Source of the DNA: Cricetomys ansorgei
Lineage: Eukaryota > Chordata > Mammalia > Rodentia > Nesomyidae
DNA length: 64,000 nucleotides
Assembly (NCBI GenBank): GCA_026225945.1
Contig: JAMJFZ010003163.1
Coordinates: 20,086,501-20,150,500, forward strand
Direction: 5' to 3'
Each line of letters starts with the position of its first letter. Positions within the stretch are counted from its first letter, which is position 1. The position numbers were made by a program, and so were the translations under genes. Below, one piece after another: positions 8,661 to 19,946 of the stretch. Under the pieces are notes generated by a model. That model was not told where the DNA came from. It saw only the letters and a program-made list of their open reading frames with translations, and did not search any database.

Positions 8661-10985
8661 TACTGAGATGTAGTTCTTGGCCTGGAATAGTTGCATCTCT
8701 AGCTCTCTGTTTTAAGGTATTTTGTGCTGCAGAGTGTCTTTTAGGTATGTCCAGGGCCAAGAATGGAGGATCAGTGCACACAGAAGAAATCTTAGGCTTT
8801 GTCCACTTTACTACTTTAATTTTCCTAAAACAGAGAGGTGCTTTAAGCAAGTAGCAGGGAAATAGAGAATTCTGTACTCAAAGGTCCAAGCCAGTCCTGA
8901 GAAATGCCAGAATTTTAGCAACAAACAAACCCGCAAGCCTTCTTCGTTCTTGAGAGTCAGGCGGTTTTCCTCTAAACAAGGTCGGAAGGCTCTTCGATGG
9001 AGTGTCTCGGTCCAGCAGTAGATTGGAAAAATGTCCAAGCAGGGGACGAGAGTTCTCTCCCGGATGAGTTCATTTCAATAGTCGCTGTGTTTCATCCGAT
9101 GCAGCTGGTTACATTTTTAATAGGCAGATGGCTAATTTTACAGTTCCAAGCCAATCTCTCATTGAATAGCATCCAGAAAGCCCGTGGTAGGGTAATGCCC
9201 AGCAAAAAGTTCAACAGGACTCTTAGGGGGAACATATGCTAATGTCAGCCCTTTTACTTAACCGTCTTTAGAAAGAATATGCAGCGCTAAGCTGGGGGAT
9301 TTTCATGGATGGGAGCCTAGCACCAGATGGGTGGCCAGCCAGACGTCCTTAGGGCCTAAGCAAATGCTCTTAATCAGGCGTGGATGGTCAGGGAATCAAA
9401 TAGCAGCAAACCAGTCATCACTGAGTCATTTGAAAAAAACAAAAAAACCAAGCCAGAGGTGTGCTCGTTCGTACACATGACCTAGCTAACCGGAGAAGCC
9501 ATTTTCTCCTGTCTGCAGTCCACAGTGTTACACAAACCCACCACCGCACTGCAGCTTCCCTTGCCTGTGTCCCTTCCTGTCTGGCGTGTCTGAAGTTGTG
9601 AATCCCCCCCCCCCCCAACTCCCAATAGCCCCACAGGTGACAGTCTCTTCCTCCAGGGTCAAAGAGGGAGGGTGTCCGTCGTAATTCAGCATTCTTCCTT
9701 TTAAACTGTTTGGAAATTGCGTTTTCCAAAGCAATGGCTATTTAGACATCTTAATTAAAAGGGAATTGGAAATATCTCCCATTTTGCAGGGCATGTAATC
9801 AAGCATTTCTTATTCTCTGCAGAAGGACTTTGGTTCCCTTGTCACAAAAGGCTTTGAAATGCCCTAAAACAATCTTCCCGGCAGCTCAGAGTGGGGGTAA
9901 GGCTGGGAGGGAGTTAAGAAAGAAAAGAACTAAAGCAAAAAACAACAAACATTTTCGGGAGGAGGGGGTGATAAAAGTCTTGGACGCAAAGTCTCCTCAT
10001 TTTCCCCTACATGATGAATTGCCATAGGGTGGCTGGGGAAGGCTTTAAGACCCACAATGGCAAACACTGTTGTTTAAATGAAGCAAATGTTGTTTACCTC
10101 TAAGCAAAATAAAAGATGGGGGATCAGAAGAAAGATGGGATCAAAAGAGCTTTCTCCAAACAGATTTATAAAAGAGAGTGATTTTTAAATGATTTCAACT
10201 CCTACTTTATAAAAATATTTTATGAGCCACTTTTCGGAAAATAGCATGTCTCATGCTTCTGAAGAGTTTCCCTCTGCAGATTGCTTCCTGGAAATGGTGA
10301 CATGACTTTTATCCCCTGGGTTGCCTAGGAGGGACCTGATTTAAAACAATGCAAACACAGTTCTAACAAAGCCCAAAGCCAGTATGGGCGCAAGGAAACC
10401 AGGCGTAGCCACCCCCCCCCCAACCCCCTCTGCCCAAGAAAATAACCTTCAAACCTCAAATTGAATCTGTAAATGCTTCTTCTATCAGAGTTTCTTTCAG
10501 GGATCTGGAAAGCGGTCCATTTTCTTTTACCGAACAGGTTGTGAAAAGAGTTTTCTTGCAGAGTTTTTGTTTTATAATCAAAATAATTCAAGGGAAATGA
10601 AATGACTTTTGAGATTTTTTTTTTCTCTTTCTCCCTTTCTCCCGGTCAAAGTAGAAGGAGAAAGAGAGAAGGAACAAAATCTAACCAAATCTAAGACTTG
10701 CAGACAAAAGTTATAAACAATAGGGGAAACCTCAAAGATAGTTATAAATTATTCTGTCACTAAATTAAAGTATCGGTAGAAGAAAATGTCTAAAGAGAAT
10801 GTAAAATGAGTCAAAATCACACCAAGTCAGAGAAACTTCTCTCTGGCATAAATATTCACAAATACATTGTAATGTTTTCTTTTTTAAATGTATTTTCAAG
10901 AAACTTTATATGAGCAGAAAAAAAAAAAAAACTTTGGAAGGAAGAAAAAAAAATCCAAAAGACAAGCAGAAATAAGGGCAGTTTT
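8661..10985. other. Repeat-free unique block
   Basis: No SINE, LINE or LTR is recognised over about 2.3 kb. The sub-blocks 9030-9250 and 9690-9820 (with TTAATTAA at about 9752) look regulatory. Simple features are a C13 run at 9604-9616 and a C10 run at 10412-10421. No exon is supported. Confidence 0.5.
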
Positions 10986-11430
10986 TAAGCTACAAGCCAA
11001 CTGTTTGCTCCACTTTGCTTTCTTTAGCAGGTTCTCAAGGTATTTAAAACTTGAACATTAAAACTGCAGAATAATTTGCAAATGAATGCAGTTGCAGTGT
11101 GAAAATATAACTCACAGCTGAATGTGGGTTATTCAGACAAATGGCTGCTTTGTTCGAGGAGGGGAAGTAAAGTTCTCTGTTAATTTATTACAAACTGCAG
11201 CATTTCATCCCTGATGTCCAGGCAACAATGTTTTTTATTTCAAGTAATTTATAAGCACTTCCCAGAGCACTTAGCAGCGATGTCCTTGGCTGTTTGGCTC
11301 CCAGAAACGGAGTGTATATGTATTTACTGTGGGAATTTGTTTTTAATAAAACTGTTGTAAGGCATTTTTATTCCTTTGCTTTGTTACATTAAAACATTCT
11401 CTGCATAAGTAATGTATTTTATTCCATGTT
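10986..11430. promoter_or_regulatory. Candidate conserved regulatory block
   Basis: About 440 bases of AT-rich, transposon-free sequence with many short motifs, such as 'aataatttgcaaatgaatgc', 'gttaatttattac' and 'caagtaatttataagca'. The ordered texture of homeodomain, POU-like and E-box-like words resembles vertebrate conserved non-coding elements. This is an inference from composition. Confidence 0.35.
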
Positions 11431-11459
11431 GAAAGGCAGCAGATCACAGCCGGCAACTG

Positions 11460-11505
11460 TATGGGGGGCGGCGGGGGAGGGATAAGGATGGGAGAGGTAG
11501 TGTTT
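11460..11505 (+). repeat. G-rich tract, quadruplex-prone
   Basis: The tract holds several G runs (six, five, three and three Gs) with short loops, one of about eight bases. It follows the candidate regulatory block directly. Confidence 0.6.
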
Positions 11506-11714
11506 AAAGGGAACCAGACCATTTTCTGCTGTTAGGTGTGGCCTCTTCCTGGGCTCTTAGGCAAGCAGTAATTAGATGACCACCAGCTTCTTGGAAGCTT
11601 CCAGAAGTCCCAGAATGCTAACCCTCCAAACTAAAATCCACTCAAAAATTGATGTCTATTTAAGTTTTTGAGAGAAATCTACAGATACCCAGGTTTCTTG
11701 TGGGCACATAGATA
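11506..11714. other. Unique non-coding sequence
   Basis: Nothing is recognised. Confidence 0.5.
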
Positions 11715-11860
11715 TTTACAACTTTTTATTTATTTTTGGAGGCAAGATTTTATTTTGTTTCCTAGAATCATCTGGACCTGTAATCCTCCTGCCTCAGCCT
11801 TCTTAGCACTACAACTAGGACCATGCATGTGCACTGTCACGTCTAGCATGACTTTTGTGA
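11715..11860 (-). mobile_element. Diverged B1-like relic, antisense
   Basis: The order 'ttatttttggaggcaagatt', 'gacctgtaatcctcctgcct', 'agcactacaactagga' and 'catgcatgtgcactgtcacg' fits a strongly diverged antisense B1. It is the only SINE-like relic seen between 6.0 and 19.7 kb, apart from MIRs. Confidence 0.45.
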
Positions 11861-12124
11861 AACAGGATGAAATTGTGGTGTGATTTTGGCTTTGATGAAA
11901 GACTTGTAGAATCATCTAGAATGGTCTCGCCACAGAGGAAGCTGTCCACCACCAGTGTCAAGGGTCTTTCTGGAGAGTCTAGCTCATCAGCGGCTCTTAA
12001 TCACTCCATATTCTCAAGAATGGATGAGTAGGTGAAGCCAGGGTCCAGCTGCCGGTTTGTGTATCTAACCATCTTTTATGTACTCTCAGCAGCCTTGCTA
12101 CCTCGACAGGAAAGAAAGTGTGCT
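11861..12124. other. Unique non-coding sequence
   Basis: Nothing is recognised. Confidence 0.5.
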
Positions 12125-12460
12125 GCGTCCTAAGAGCTGTTGCTATAGGAAGCTGGTAAGTAATTTCCACAGGCCTGTGTGTATGGCCACGGAAATGCTG
12201 TCTGTATAAAATGTATCACATGGCACTTTGCTCGTGAGTACAATCAGCGGAATCTTAGTCTCCAACATAAAGATCATAACAGGTCTTGCAGCCCCCTGAT
12301 TGCACAGTTTGCATAAGTTGGTACATAATTTCCACAGGTATGTGTTTGCAGCAACAGACATGCTATCGGTTCCATTCTCATTGGATGATGTTTGCTAATG
12401 AACATAGATGGTGAGAGCTTTGCCTCCAGAGCAGAGGCTTTAACAGAACTCTCATCCTCC
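12125..12460. repeat. Diverged two-copy tandem duplication, period ~165 bp
   Basis: The segment at 12153-12205 ('taatttccacagg' followed by a tgtgt-type and cagacatgct/aaatgctgtc-type segment) recurs at 12317-12370, shifted by 165 bases. The bases on either side also align weakly, so two whole units of about 165 bp are likely. The two minus-strand frames across it show parallel peptides (ANTYLWKLCT and IHTGLWKLLT), which reflects DNA duplication rather than proven coding. Confidence 0.6.
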
Positions 12461-13369
12461 TGAGGTCTAAAAGTTATGTAAAATGCAACCTCATAATTAT
12501 CTAGACACATCTGAGAAGCTCTTTACCATTTTAAAATTGCTTTGATGTTTAAAAAGAAATTTGATGAGCAATTACTCTATAACAATAGATTTTAAAACTT
12601 ATTATTTAAAAAAAAAAAAAAACCACCAACAACAAGAGCACTGTCTGAACAAATTACCTTTAGGAGAACCTAGCTTCCTGTACCCTGTTTGTTCTGGCCA
12701 CTAACTTCCTAGGAATGAGGAGCAGATGAAATAGAGATCACTGCGTCCACCAACTAGAAGATAATATTTATTATCTGCAAAGGAGCCTGTGGGCCAGAGA
12801 ACTGGAAGAAACCAGAAAGCAGGTCTAATGTAGCCAGATTCCTGTGCCTGCCATTCTCTTCCCGTGGGACCACTGCATGCCTTGGAAAAGCACTGATCAA
12901 TATGTCTTCCTATGCTTCCCCTTCTCTTACTAAAAGGCAACTTAACTTTAAAAGCTGAGCTTCAAGAAGCTTTCTGTATCGGTGGCCACATGTTTGTATA
13001 TATGTAGGAATTTTTTTTTACTATTGCAAAGACCTATGGGCAGGTTGCCTCCGGGCCTTGATTATGTCCTTGACAAGTGGGCACGTTGATTGGGAAGAGA
13101 AAAAACATAGGTGCTGGAAATTTCTGCAGAGGCATGGCTGTGGCCCGTAGAATGTCTGGGCTGGTGCCCAGTGCCCTCTGTACACTCCGGTTCTTATGGG
13201 GTTCTTAGGAGATCCACAACCCTCCCCAGGAGCTTCTAACAACCTTAGTCCCTGGAATAAAAAAAAAAAAGTGTCAAATATTCTTTTTTTTCCTTAGTAA
13301 ATAAACTAGCTTAAGAACTGATGGAAGAAAATAGTGTTCACTTTTTTTTTTTTTTTTGAGAAAGAGAAA
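12461..13369. other. Unique non-coding sequence with A/T homopolymers
   Basis: No gene or transposon is recognised. Poly-A or poly-T runs of ten or more bases occur near 12608, 13260 and 13342. Confidence 0.5.
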
Positions 13370-13620
13370 GAAAGAAAACATTAAAAGATAACACATCAAT
13401 TCATGATTTGGCAGTGACAGCTAAGCATATTTAGCTGACATCGAAAACAATTATCTGTCAATCAAGCCATCTTGGATTCAAAATTTGCCCAAACAAATAT
13501 TTACCATGTATAATGAATCTTAGTGTTTCTGGAGGGTCTGCTCGTTAGATTTCTAAATGAACAGATCTTGGTTATTATTTGATTCTGCCAAGCAGATATT
13601 TAAACCCCATTTTAAGCATG
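13370..13620. promoter_or_regulatory. Candidate conserved regulatory block with PBX-MEIS site
   Basis: A transposon-free AT-rich block containing CTGTCAATCA at 13455-13464, the exact reverse complement of the PBX-MEIS/PREP composite site TGATTGACAG. A 'gccatctt' YY1-like core lies next to it, with several ATTA/TAAT cores and 'tgaacagatc'. The motif match is seen directly. Enhancer activity is inferred. Confidence 0.45.
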
Positions 13621-13929
13621 TCCCCCAACATAAGCTATGGCAGTAAACCCATGGGTCACAGAACCCTTGGAAAGGAAACAAACCCAGTCCCCTGAAAGGA
13701 AGGGCAAGATGGCCAAGAGACCAAAATTAGGTTTCCCATTGAACACTAAATCCAAGATAACAGAAGATACGTTACATAAACCAAGCACTGTGCTAAAGGC
13801 ACTTTTTGTCTGATTAGGAAGCCCTGTCTTGTCTCTTCTGGATGTTGCAGTGTGGGTTCTCCACAGCAGATACACAGGGCCCTGTGAATAGGTGGCAAGC
13901 TCTCAAGGCATACCACCCGGGCCCCTGAC
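13621..13929. other. Unique non-coding sequence
   Basis: An 87-codon minus-strand frame is present, with no recognised domain. Nothing else is seen. Confidence 0.5.
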
Positions 13930-14080
13930 CCAAGATCTGCCTCCTACCATCTGTGACACTGGGGTCATGTATTTATCATGCTTGTGACTCTGTTTCCCTG
14001 TTTGTAAGTTTGGGATAATCATGACAGCACTCACCTGACAGGTGTGTTGGCGTAGTTTCTATGCATTATCCTAATTTTCC
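13930..14080 (+). mobile_element. MIR SINE relic
   Basis: The order 'gtgacactggggtcatgtat', 'ttgtgactctgtttccctgt', 'tgtaagtttgggataatcat', 'ctcacctgacaggtgtgttg' follows the sense MIR 3' half. Confidence 0.5.
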
Positions 14081-15278
14081 GTACAGCAAATGCCGTCTTG
14101 ATGATGCAAGGGTGAGTCTGGTCTGGGGTTAACGAGCTTGTTTAATCTAGTAGCACCCTTATTGAACCTCAGCTGAGTTTTGATCAGTAGCAGCATCATT
14201 TCTGTCCACTTTACTCTTGTTAAAAGTATTTCCTTCACCAACCACACTGGGCAAGTTACCTGTGCATTCTGTGTCCCCGGGTCTCTGGCTTGATCACCTT
14301 TCCTGTCTCTCCTTGTCTCTGCCTCCTGAAGCTATCTCTCTACATTCTCACTGCTACACCGTGAGACTCATGTTTTTAAAAATCTGTTTATTAGTATATA
14401 TACAGTTTGTGTCTCTCCTTAGTAAGGCTTAGGAGGCAGGTGATTGTACTTATTGATGTCAGTAAGGCAGGACTTCCAAGGGTTAAGGAGGTCTAGAGAG
14501 ATATATTCTGGAGGGAACTGGGAAATCCAGGCTTAGAAGCCACCTAATAGGCTAAGTTCAGTGACCTCAGCATCACTCCGAGCTATGTAGGAAAAGTGCC
14601 CTGCCTAGGGGAGGAGTGCTTCTGCTTCTAAGGCTGGGGTAGCAGGGAAGAAGGTCAAGTGTAGACCAGGACCAGATCTGCGTGCCCCCGTCTCTGAGTT
14701 TTGCTCTTTTGTACTGCCTTAGTTTCTTTTGATCCCATTACTGGTTTCTCTGTCTCCTCCAGTATCCACACCCGTCACTCTGATGAAAAGCTCTAATCCA
14801 GTTTAATGCCGTGTTTCCCTGAGGGATTTGGATTTTGATAAGGTTCTAAAGAGTTCCTCTAGACTTTAGGGCAAGGAAAAGAAGCTGGCAGAATATGGGC
14901 CATAGTTGACCCTTATGTATCTATAACATGAGGTCCTAAACCAAACTGGTATTAACCACTGGAGGGTTCCCATACCTGTGTGGTCTTCCTAGGAGGGTTG
15001 AGGCCTGCCTTTGTCTTTCTCTCACTGTTTGTGCCTAAGTCCTTGGGTTGCAGACCCTTCTGTTTAATACATGTTCATTCTGACACGCGTGCCATAGAAA
15101 CCCAAAGGAACCAAGGCCACCACTACCTAGATGCTATGGGTCTCCCAGAAGAGGAAGGGTTGGGTTCATATGACTAAGATACAGGAGCAGGTTTAGGCTT
15201 TTTAATTTCTAGTTTTGTATTTGCGTACTTTGTTTAACGAACATAACAGTGAAGTAAAGGCACCTCTATTGGGACACG
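14081..15278. other. Unique non-coding sequence
   Basis: No transposon or gene is recognised. Confidence 0.5.
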
Positions 15279-15545
15279 GGCCCCACACTTTATGTTGTGT
15301 GCGACCAAACACGGAGACGTCGGCTGCTACGGTGTGACACGCTGCGGCACAGTTGTCAAAGGGGAGCGCGTGCAAAACACATCAACTCACGAAAAGCAGA
15401 TGAGCCAGAAGGAGCTGTACAAAGGATGCCAGGAGAGACTGCGCAAGGACGCAGAGACAGGCCCAGGGCAGAGAGAGACCGAGCAGGGCGTATCTCATTG
15501 TAAACACGAGTCTTTAAAGAAATCTCGATTTTTCTATAACGAATC
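15279..15545. other. CpG-dense patch
   Basis: By hand count about 18 CpG dinucleotides occur in about 265 bases, roughly the number expected from base composition, where surrounding DNA shows strong CpG depletion. An 86-codon plus-strand frame spans it, with no recognised domain. It may be a small orphan CpG island, an unmethylated regulatory element or a young insertion. No poly-A tail or target duplication is obvious. Confidence 0.55.
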
Positions 15546-16064
15546 CACTTAGAACTGGCAGAAATGCCACACTGGGAGCAAACACGTGGAGTTCTTACTA
15601 CGTCAAGGAGGAGGTGAGAGGGAATTTAAGACAACCCATCCAATAGAGTCCAAGGGATCATTTTTTTTTACAGGTGGGAAAATCAGTGTTTGAGAACGTA
15701 AGCACGTTGTCTGTGATCATCAACAAGGTTCTTTGGTGAAAAGCTGGTTATTTCAGGTTTCTGAGAAATAACTCATTATTGCTGTGGACCAAAAAGTATG
15801 CACAAAGTCCACCATTTTTTTTAAAAAGAGAGTTTTCATTTACATTCTAACTGTATCCTTTGTTAGAAATCTGTTCTTAGCATTTCTACAAAAAATAAAT
15901 CACTTCCCCACATTCAAATTCAGGTACCACCCATCTTCTTGGTTGTCTTAAGTAAAAAAAAAAATATGTGTATATATCATAAAAGTAATAGAACCAATAG
16001 GGCAAAATTCAAGCTAGGGAACAGTAGAGAAAGACAATGATTTCCATGACTGATGTGTGTGTGA
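15546..16064. other. Unique non-coding sequence
   Basis: AT-rich, with a short (GT/AT) run near 15965. Nothing else is recognised. Confidence 0.5.
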
Positions 16065-16215
16065 CCATGGATACTAAAGAAGTCATTTTCCCCATTTATA
16101 AATGGAGGCAATGATAGTACTTATCCCAAGTTCTCAGGAGAAATTATGAGATAATGTAGGCAGAAACACAGCATAGTATCTACCACATAAAAAGAGTCCA
16201 GTAAAGAGTCAACAT
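16065..16215 (+). mobile_element. MIR SINE relic
   Basis: The series 'cccatttataaatggaggca', 'tgatagtacttatcccaag', 'attatgagataatgtaggca' and 'agcatagtatctaccacata' follows the sense MIR consensus well. Confidence 0.7.
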
Positions 16216-16736
16216 TTTCAGATGAAAATTTGCACCCTTACGTCAGCTCTCAGCTGTTGGGAAACGGAAGTGCCTTCGCTGGCTTCTTTGAGTGAAGAGT
16301 ACTCTCCTCCATTAGAAGAGATTTCTCGAGGCCTTTCTCATGCACGAGTAGAACCATAATTTAGCAAAATTGGGAGCCGAGGTCCTGGAAGAGCTCCACG
16401 CTCTAGAAAGAAGACAGTGGTCAGGGCCGAGCTCAGCGGAGCCGCTGCTATGAGCACACCTCAGCGGACAGCTTGGATTACACATACAATTGGTCAGAAA
16501 GAATTTTTTGCTTTGCTTTCTCTCAGAAAGACAACTTGAATGTGTTCACTAGGACACAATGCACTCTGGCCAAAAAGGTGAGAGTTTGCCTTATAGGAAA
16601 CTTTTCTGGCAGGGGAGAGGGCTAAGGGCTTTCCCTGAGGTTTGATTAAAGAAGATCTGATTTATTTTTGTTCTGTTGTTCCCCTTTCTCATTTTTTTTT
16701 CTCTTCCTTTAGTCTCCCAAGGGAAAAGCCAAGGAC
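16216..16736. other. Unique non-coding sequence
   Basis: No gene or transposon is recognised. Confidence 0.5.
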
Positions 16737-16851
16737 TCTGACTGCAGCTCTGACTCTATTCTGACTGCAGCTCTGACTCTGCTCTGACTGCAGCTCTGAC
16801 TCTGCTCTGACTGCAGCTCTGACTCTACTCTGACTGCAGCTCTGACTCTAC
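16737..16851 (+). repeat. 23-bp x 5 minisatellite
   Basis: Five head-to-tail copies of a 23-base unit, each with TCTGACTGCAGCTCTGACTC followed by three variable bases (TAT, TGC, TGC, TAC, TAC). Units start at 16737, 16760, 16783, 16806 and 16829. A truncated sixth unit begins at 16852. Each unit is itself built from two CTGACT-type half-units. Confidence 0.97.
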
Positions 16852-17702
16852 TCTGGACTCTTCCCTGCCAGATGCCCTACTGGAATGTCAGCCACCTTCT
16901 GCTTGCCCTGTGTGACTCCATGGGTGTTTCTGCCTTCCCGTACAAGGACAGATTAGAAGCACCTCTCTTTCTCATCTCTTGGCATTCCATCTTCAGTTCA
17001 AGTCCAGAGACTTCAGAGCATCCTCTTCTGTCCTCCACAAAGACGTCTCCATGTCATTTCACCCATACTCTAAGGAAGAGTCCCAAATGCCAATAGCGAG
17101 GTCTGGAGAGAGGGTGCTTTATCTCCTGGGCCAAGCCCTCCAGCATGGATGGAATGGCCAGTACTGGGTCACTCACAGCAGAGGGAACTAGCTCAAAAGG
17201 TCAGCACTGGGTGGGGTGACGGGTGCAACCAGAAGATGTACCGGACACTTCCATGCCACTCCAGGATGGGTGATGGGCTCCTCTTCCTTTTTAATGTAGC
17301 TCTATCAGTCTGCACTAGGAACTTCTAAAACTCCACTAACTCATAATCCCTCGGGGCCAGCAAGGAGGCCTCTACCACCCCAGGAATATCCAAATTGACA
17401 AATCACGATCCAGCCTTCCCGTGAAAGAAGTCAGATCCATTATCCACAGTGTCCCCAATCAGAGTGTTTATTCGTGAAAGACTGAGCTGAGCGGAGGTGG
17501 GGCAGGGGGAGGCTTGTAATGCCTTCCTCCCGGAACACTGGCCAGATTAAGCACTGGTTTCATACCCATCCCAGCCCTCCTGCTCCCAGACTTCCCCCAT
17601 AGTCTGCCCAAATCACGAGGAATTCAGCTAGCAGCAGGATGGAAGAGTCAAATTTTTCAGGTTTGGTCATGCCCGACTTGAGTTCCATGTATTGTGTTCC
17701 TC
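16852..17702. other. Unique non-coding sequence
   Basis: No gene or transposon is recognised. Overlapping frames at 16872-17191 in two phases have no familiar domain. Confidence 0.5.
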
Positions 17703-17738
17703 TTTTTTTTTTTTTTTTGATGGGGGGGTGGGGTGGGA
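17703..17738 (+). repeat. Poly-T run followed by G-rich quadruplex-prone tract
   Basis: A T16 run is followed within three bases by G7-T-G4-T-G3, which can supply four G runs of three. Confidence 0.8.
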
Positions 17739-19659
17739 AAATAAATGAGTTGCCCCCAAGCGTGGCTGTGATTCAGTTAGTATTTATCAATCTCACATTG
17801 GCAGTAAATCTGGCATTTATCAGACACCGAGAACGCCCCAGGTGTTGGGATCTCACTCCTTCCTCTTCCTGCGTTCTCTCATCACTTGCAATCAGTTATG
17901 TTTTAACTGCATAAAAAATTTGCAACAAAAAAATTCATCTACTTTTTGTAGTTAAATGGATCAGTCACCACTGGAGACCCAGCATCCTCTTCTATTCCAT
18001 TTCACAAAGAACAGCGACCATATTAGGGTTGGTTGCTCTTTATAAACATTCTCATTATTGCATGGCGAAGGATATAACTCTACTTTTAAAATGCTCACGT
18101 ACGGGCAGTGAGCATGCAACAGAGAAACCAAGTGACCCGAGCGAGATGACCTCGTTATTACTAAAAAACAAGAAAGGGGGAAAAATATTTGAATGCATTC
18201 AAAAGAACAGCAATTACCCTCTGTTTACTCATGAGAGAATATCTCAACTCCCAGAGCATGTTGGGATGGGGTATTTTAGGTCTACTATATAGTATGAATT
18301 TCTATCCAATACAAGCTTCAGAAGTGCAGCCCTTCCCCCACCGACAGGGAGGGATGTCACCCCTTTCTGCTTATACAAATTGTGTGGGGGAATTAGGAAG
18401 CATCTCTCCCTACCCAAACTTGTGTCAGGCTGCTACAAAAACACAGTCTGTCTGTTTATATTTCTAGAGCCAAACACGGTGTTATCTCTAATTCTGATTA
18501 GCATCTCCTTGGCCTCTTTCTTGAAGTATCCTCTGTGGAAAGGCTTCAGATAGACATCTCTGAGGTCTTACAGGCAGTGTGTGCCTGAGTTCCAGGGAGC
18601 TGATGGTCAGAACTGGGCTTTAAAACACAACTGCTATTAAAATTCACGTGGCACAGTTGAACAAATTCTGTGAAGAACAAAGATAACCATACATAATCAC
18701 TTCCTAGGGCTCTTCCTGCTTGTGAATGGTTAAGCACGCCTCCATTGACTCCCGGGAGGAAACACTACAGGATGGCTGTTCCATCCGCGGGTCTATTTCC
18801 AATCCCACATCACAGTGGCGCCACAGCAGCCTCCGAGTGAATACTTGTGCCATGGCAATCAGGTGCCTCCAAGCCCGGCTCCTCTTTCTCCTCCCGCAGG
18901 CTAGCTAAGCGTTAACCATCAGTTGAATCTGCAGCCTTAGCAAAAGCCCAAAGTGTGGAGTTCACTCTGTGACTTTTCCTTTACCTGGCCTGGCTGCTCA
19001 ATGCCTGGTTGGTACAAATGACCTTACATACATACCCCTGACCCATCGTCCACTCTGTAAGGAGTCCTTTATGGGTGTGTAATGCTTTTGCCTTTTTCTT
19101 TCTTTTTTTTTTTTTGGTGGCTATTTTTCTAAATCACACATACTGCGTTGCCTTTCAGACAGTCTGAGGCTCTTTTGATATTTTCTTGAGGAATAGACAA
19201 GGCAAGAGCATTGCTGGCTGCTCTAATGACATCCCCGGGAAATGTGAAGGTGGTTGCCTACTCCCCACCAATCAGCTGCTCAGGCAGCTATGGCATTTTA
19301 GTTTTTGCAGCTTTGTTTGCTTTCTTAAACATTCATCTCAATTAGTGAAAAAAATGTCAGCTGATACTTAGGCTTTAAATTATACAAATAATCTAAGACT
19401 ACGTGTTCGTAGTGGATGATTTAACACGGTGGTTATAAAGAGGATGTCTCCCTCTGTTTTCTAGGCCCGGATTAGAAATAGCCTTTACTACAGTCTGCTA
19501 TAGCCCCTTTGTGATCTTTGGTGTGCATTTCTACATGCTGCTCTTTATAATAATAAGCTTTTTTATGGCATATTTACCAAATTTTGTGTAAATGGGAATG
19601 ACACTACGGCAAGACCTTTTCAATTCTTTATAATATACAGTTATTTATACTATATAATT
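17739..19659. other. Unique, SINE-free non-coding sequence
   Basis: Almost 2 kb with no recognised transposon. It contains the CArG box listed separately, T-rich runs near 19105, and AT-rich parts around 18030-18300 that could be regulatory. No exon is supported. Confidence 0.5.
18018..18027. promoter_or_regulatory. CArG box CCATATTAGG
   Basis: This exact decamer fits the SRF consensus CC(A/T)6GG and equals the well-known FOS serum response element core. A single motif of this length may be chance. Confidence 0.3.
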
Positions 19660-19746
19660 CTTTACGATAACTGAAGCAGGATTCCAAAGCCTTAGTTTAA
19701 ACATTCCCCTAGTGATAGGCATTTTGGTTGTCTCTTTTTTTTAAAA
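19660..19746 (-). mobile_element. Old L1 3'-end relic, antisense
   Basis: The segment 'cccctagtgataggcatttt' followed by 'ggttgtctc' is the antisense form of the L1 ORF2-end segment seen in sense at 35740-35765 ('caacccaaatgcccatcaac'). The upstream edge is unclear. Confidence 0.4.
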
Positions 19747-19760
19747 AAAATTGAAATTTA

Positions 19761-19946
19761 GCCGGGCGGCGGTGGTGGTGCACGCCTCTAATCCCAGCGA
19801 TCGGGAGGCAGAGGCAGGTGGATCTCTGTGAGTTCGAGGCCAGCCTGGTCTCCAGAGTGAATTCCAGGACAGCCAGAGTCACAACAGAGAAACCCTGTCT
19901 CAAAAACAAACAAACAAACAAACACACAAACAACAAAACAAAATAA
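19761..19946 (+). mobile_element. B1 SINE, full-length, with target duplication
   Basis: It starts with the canonical 'gccgggcggcggtggtggtg', carries the B-box region 'gagttcgaggccagcctggt', and ends in 'gaaaccctgtctc' plus a (CAAA)n tail. Flanks 'gaaattta' (19753-19760) and 'gaaattca' (19947-19954) match at seven of eight bases and probably are the target duplication. Its right arm reads 'cacaacagag', a variant shared with other B1 copies in this window. Confidence 0.92.
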
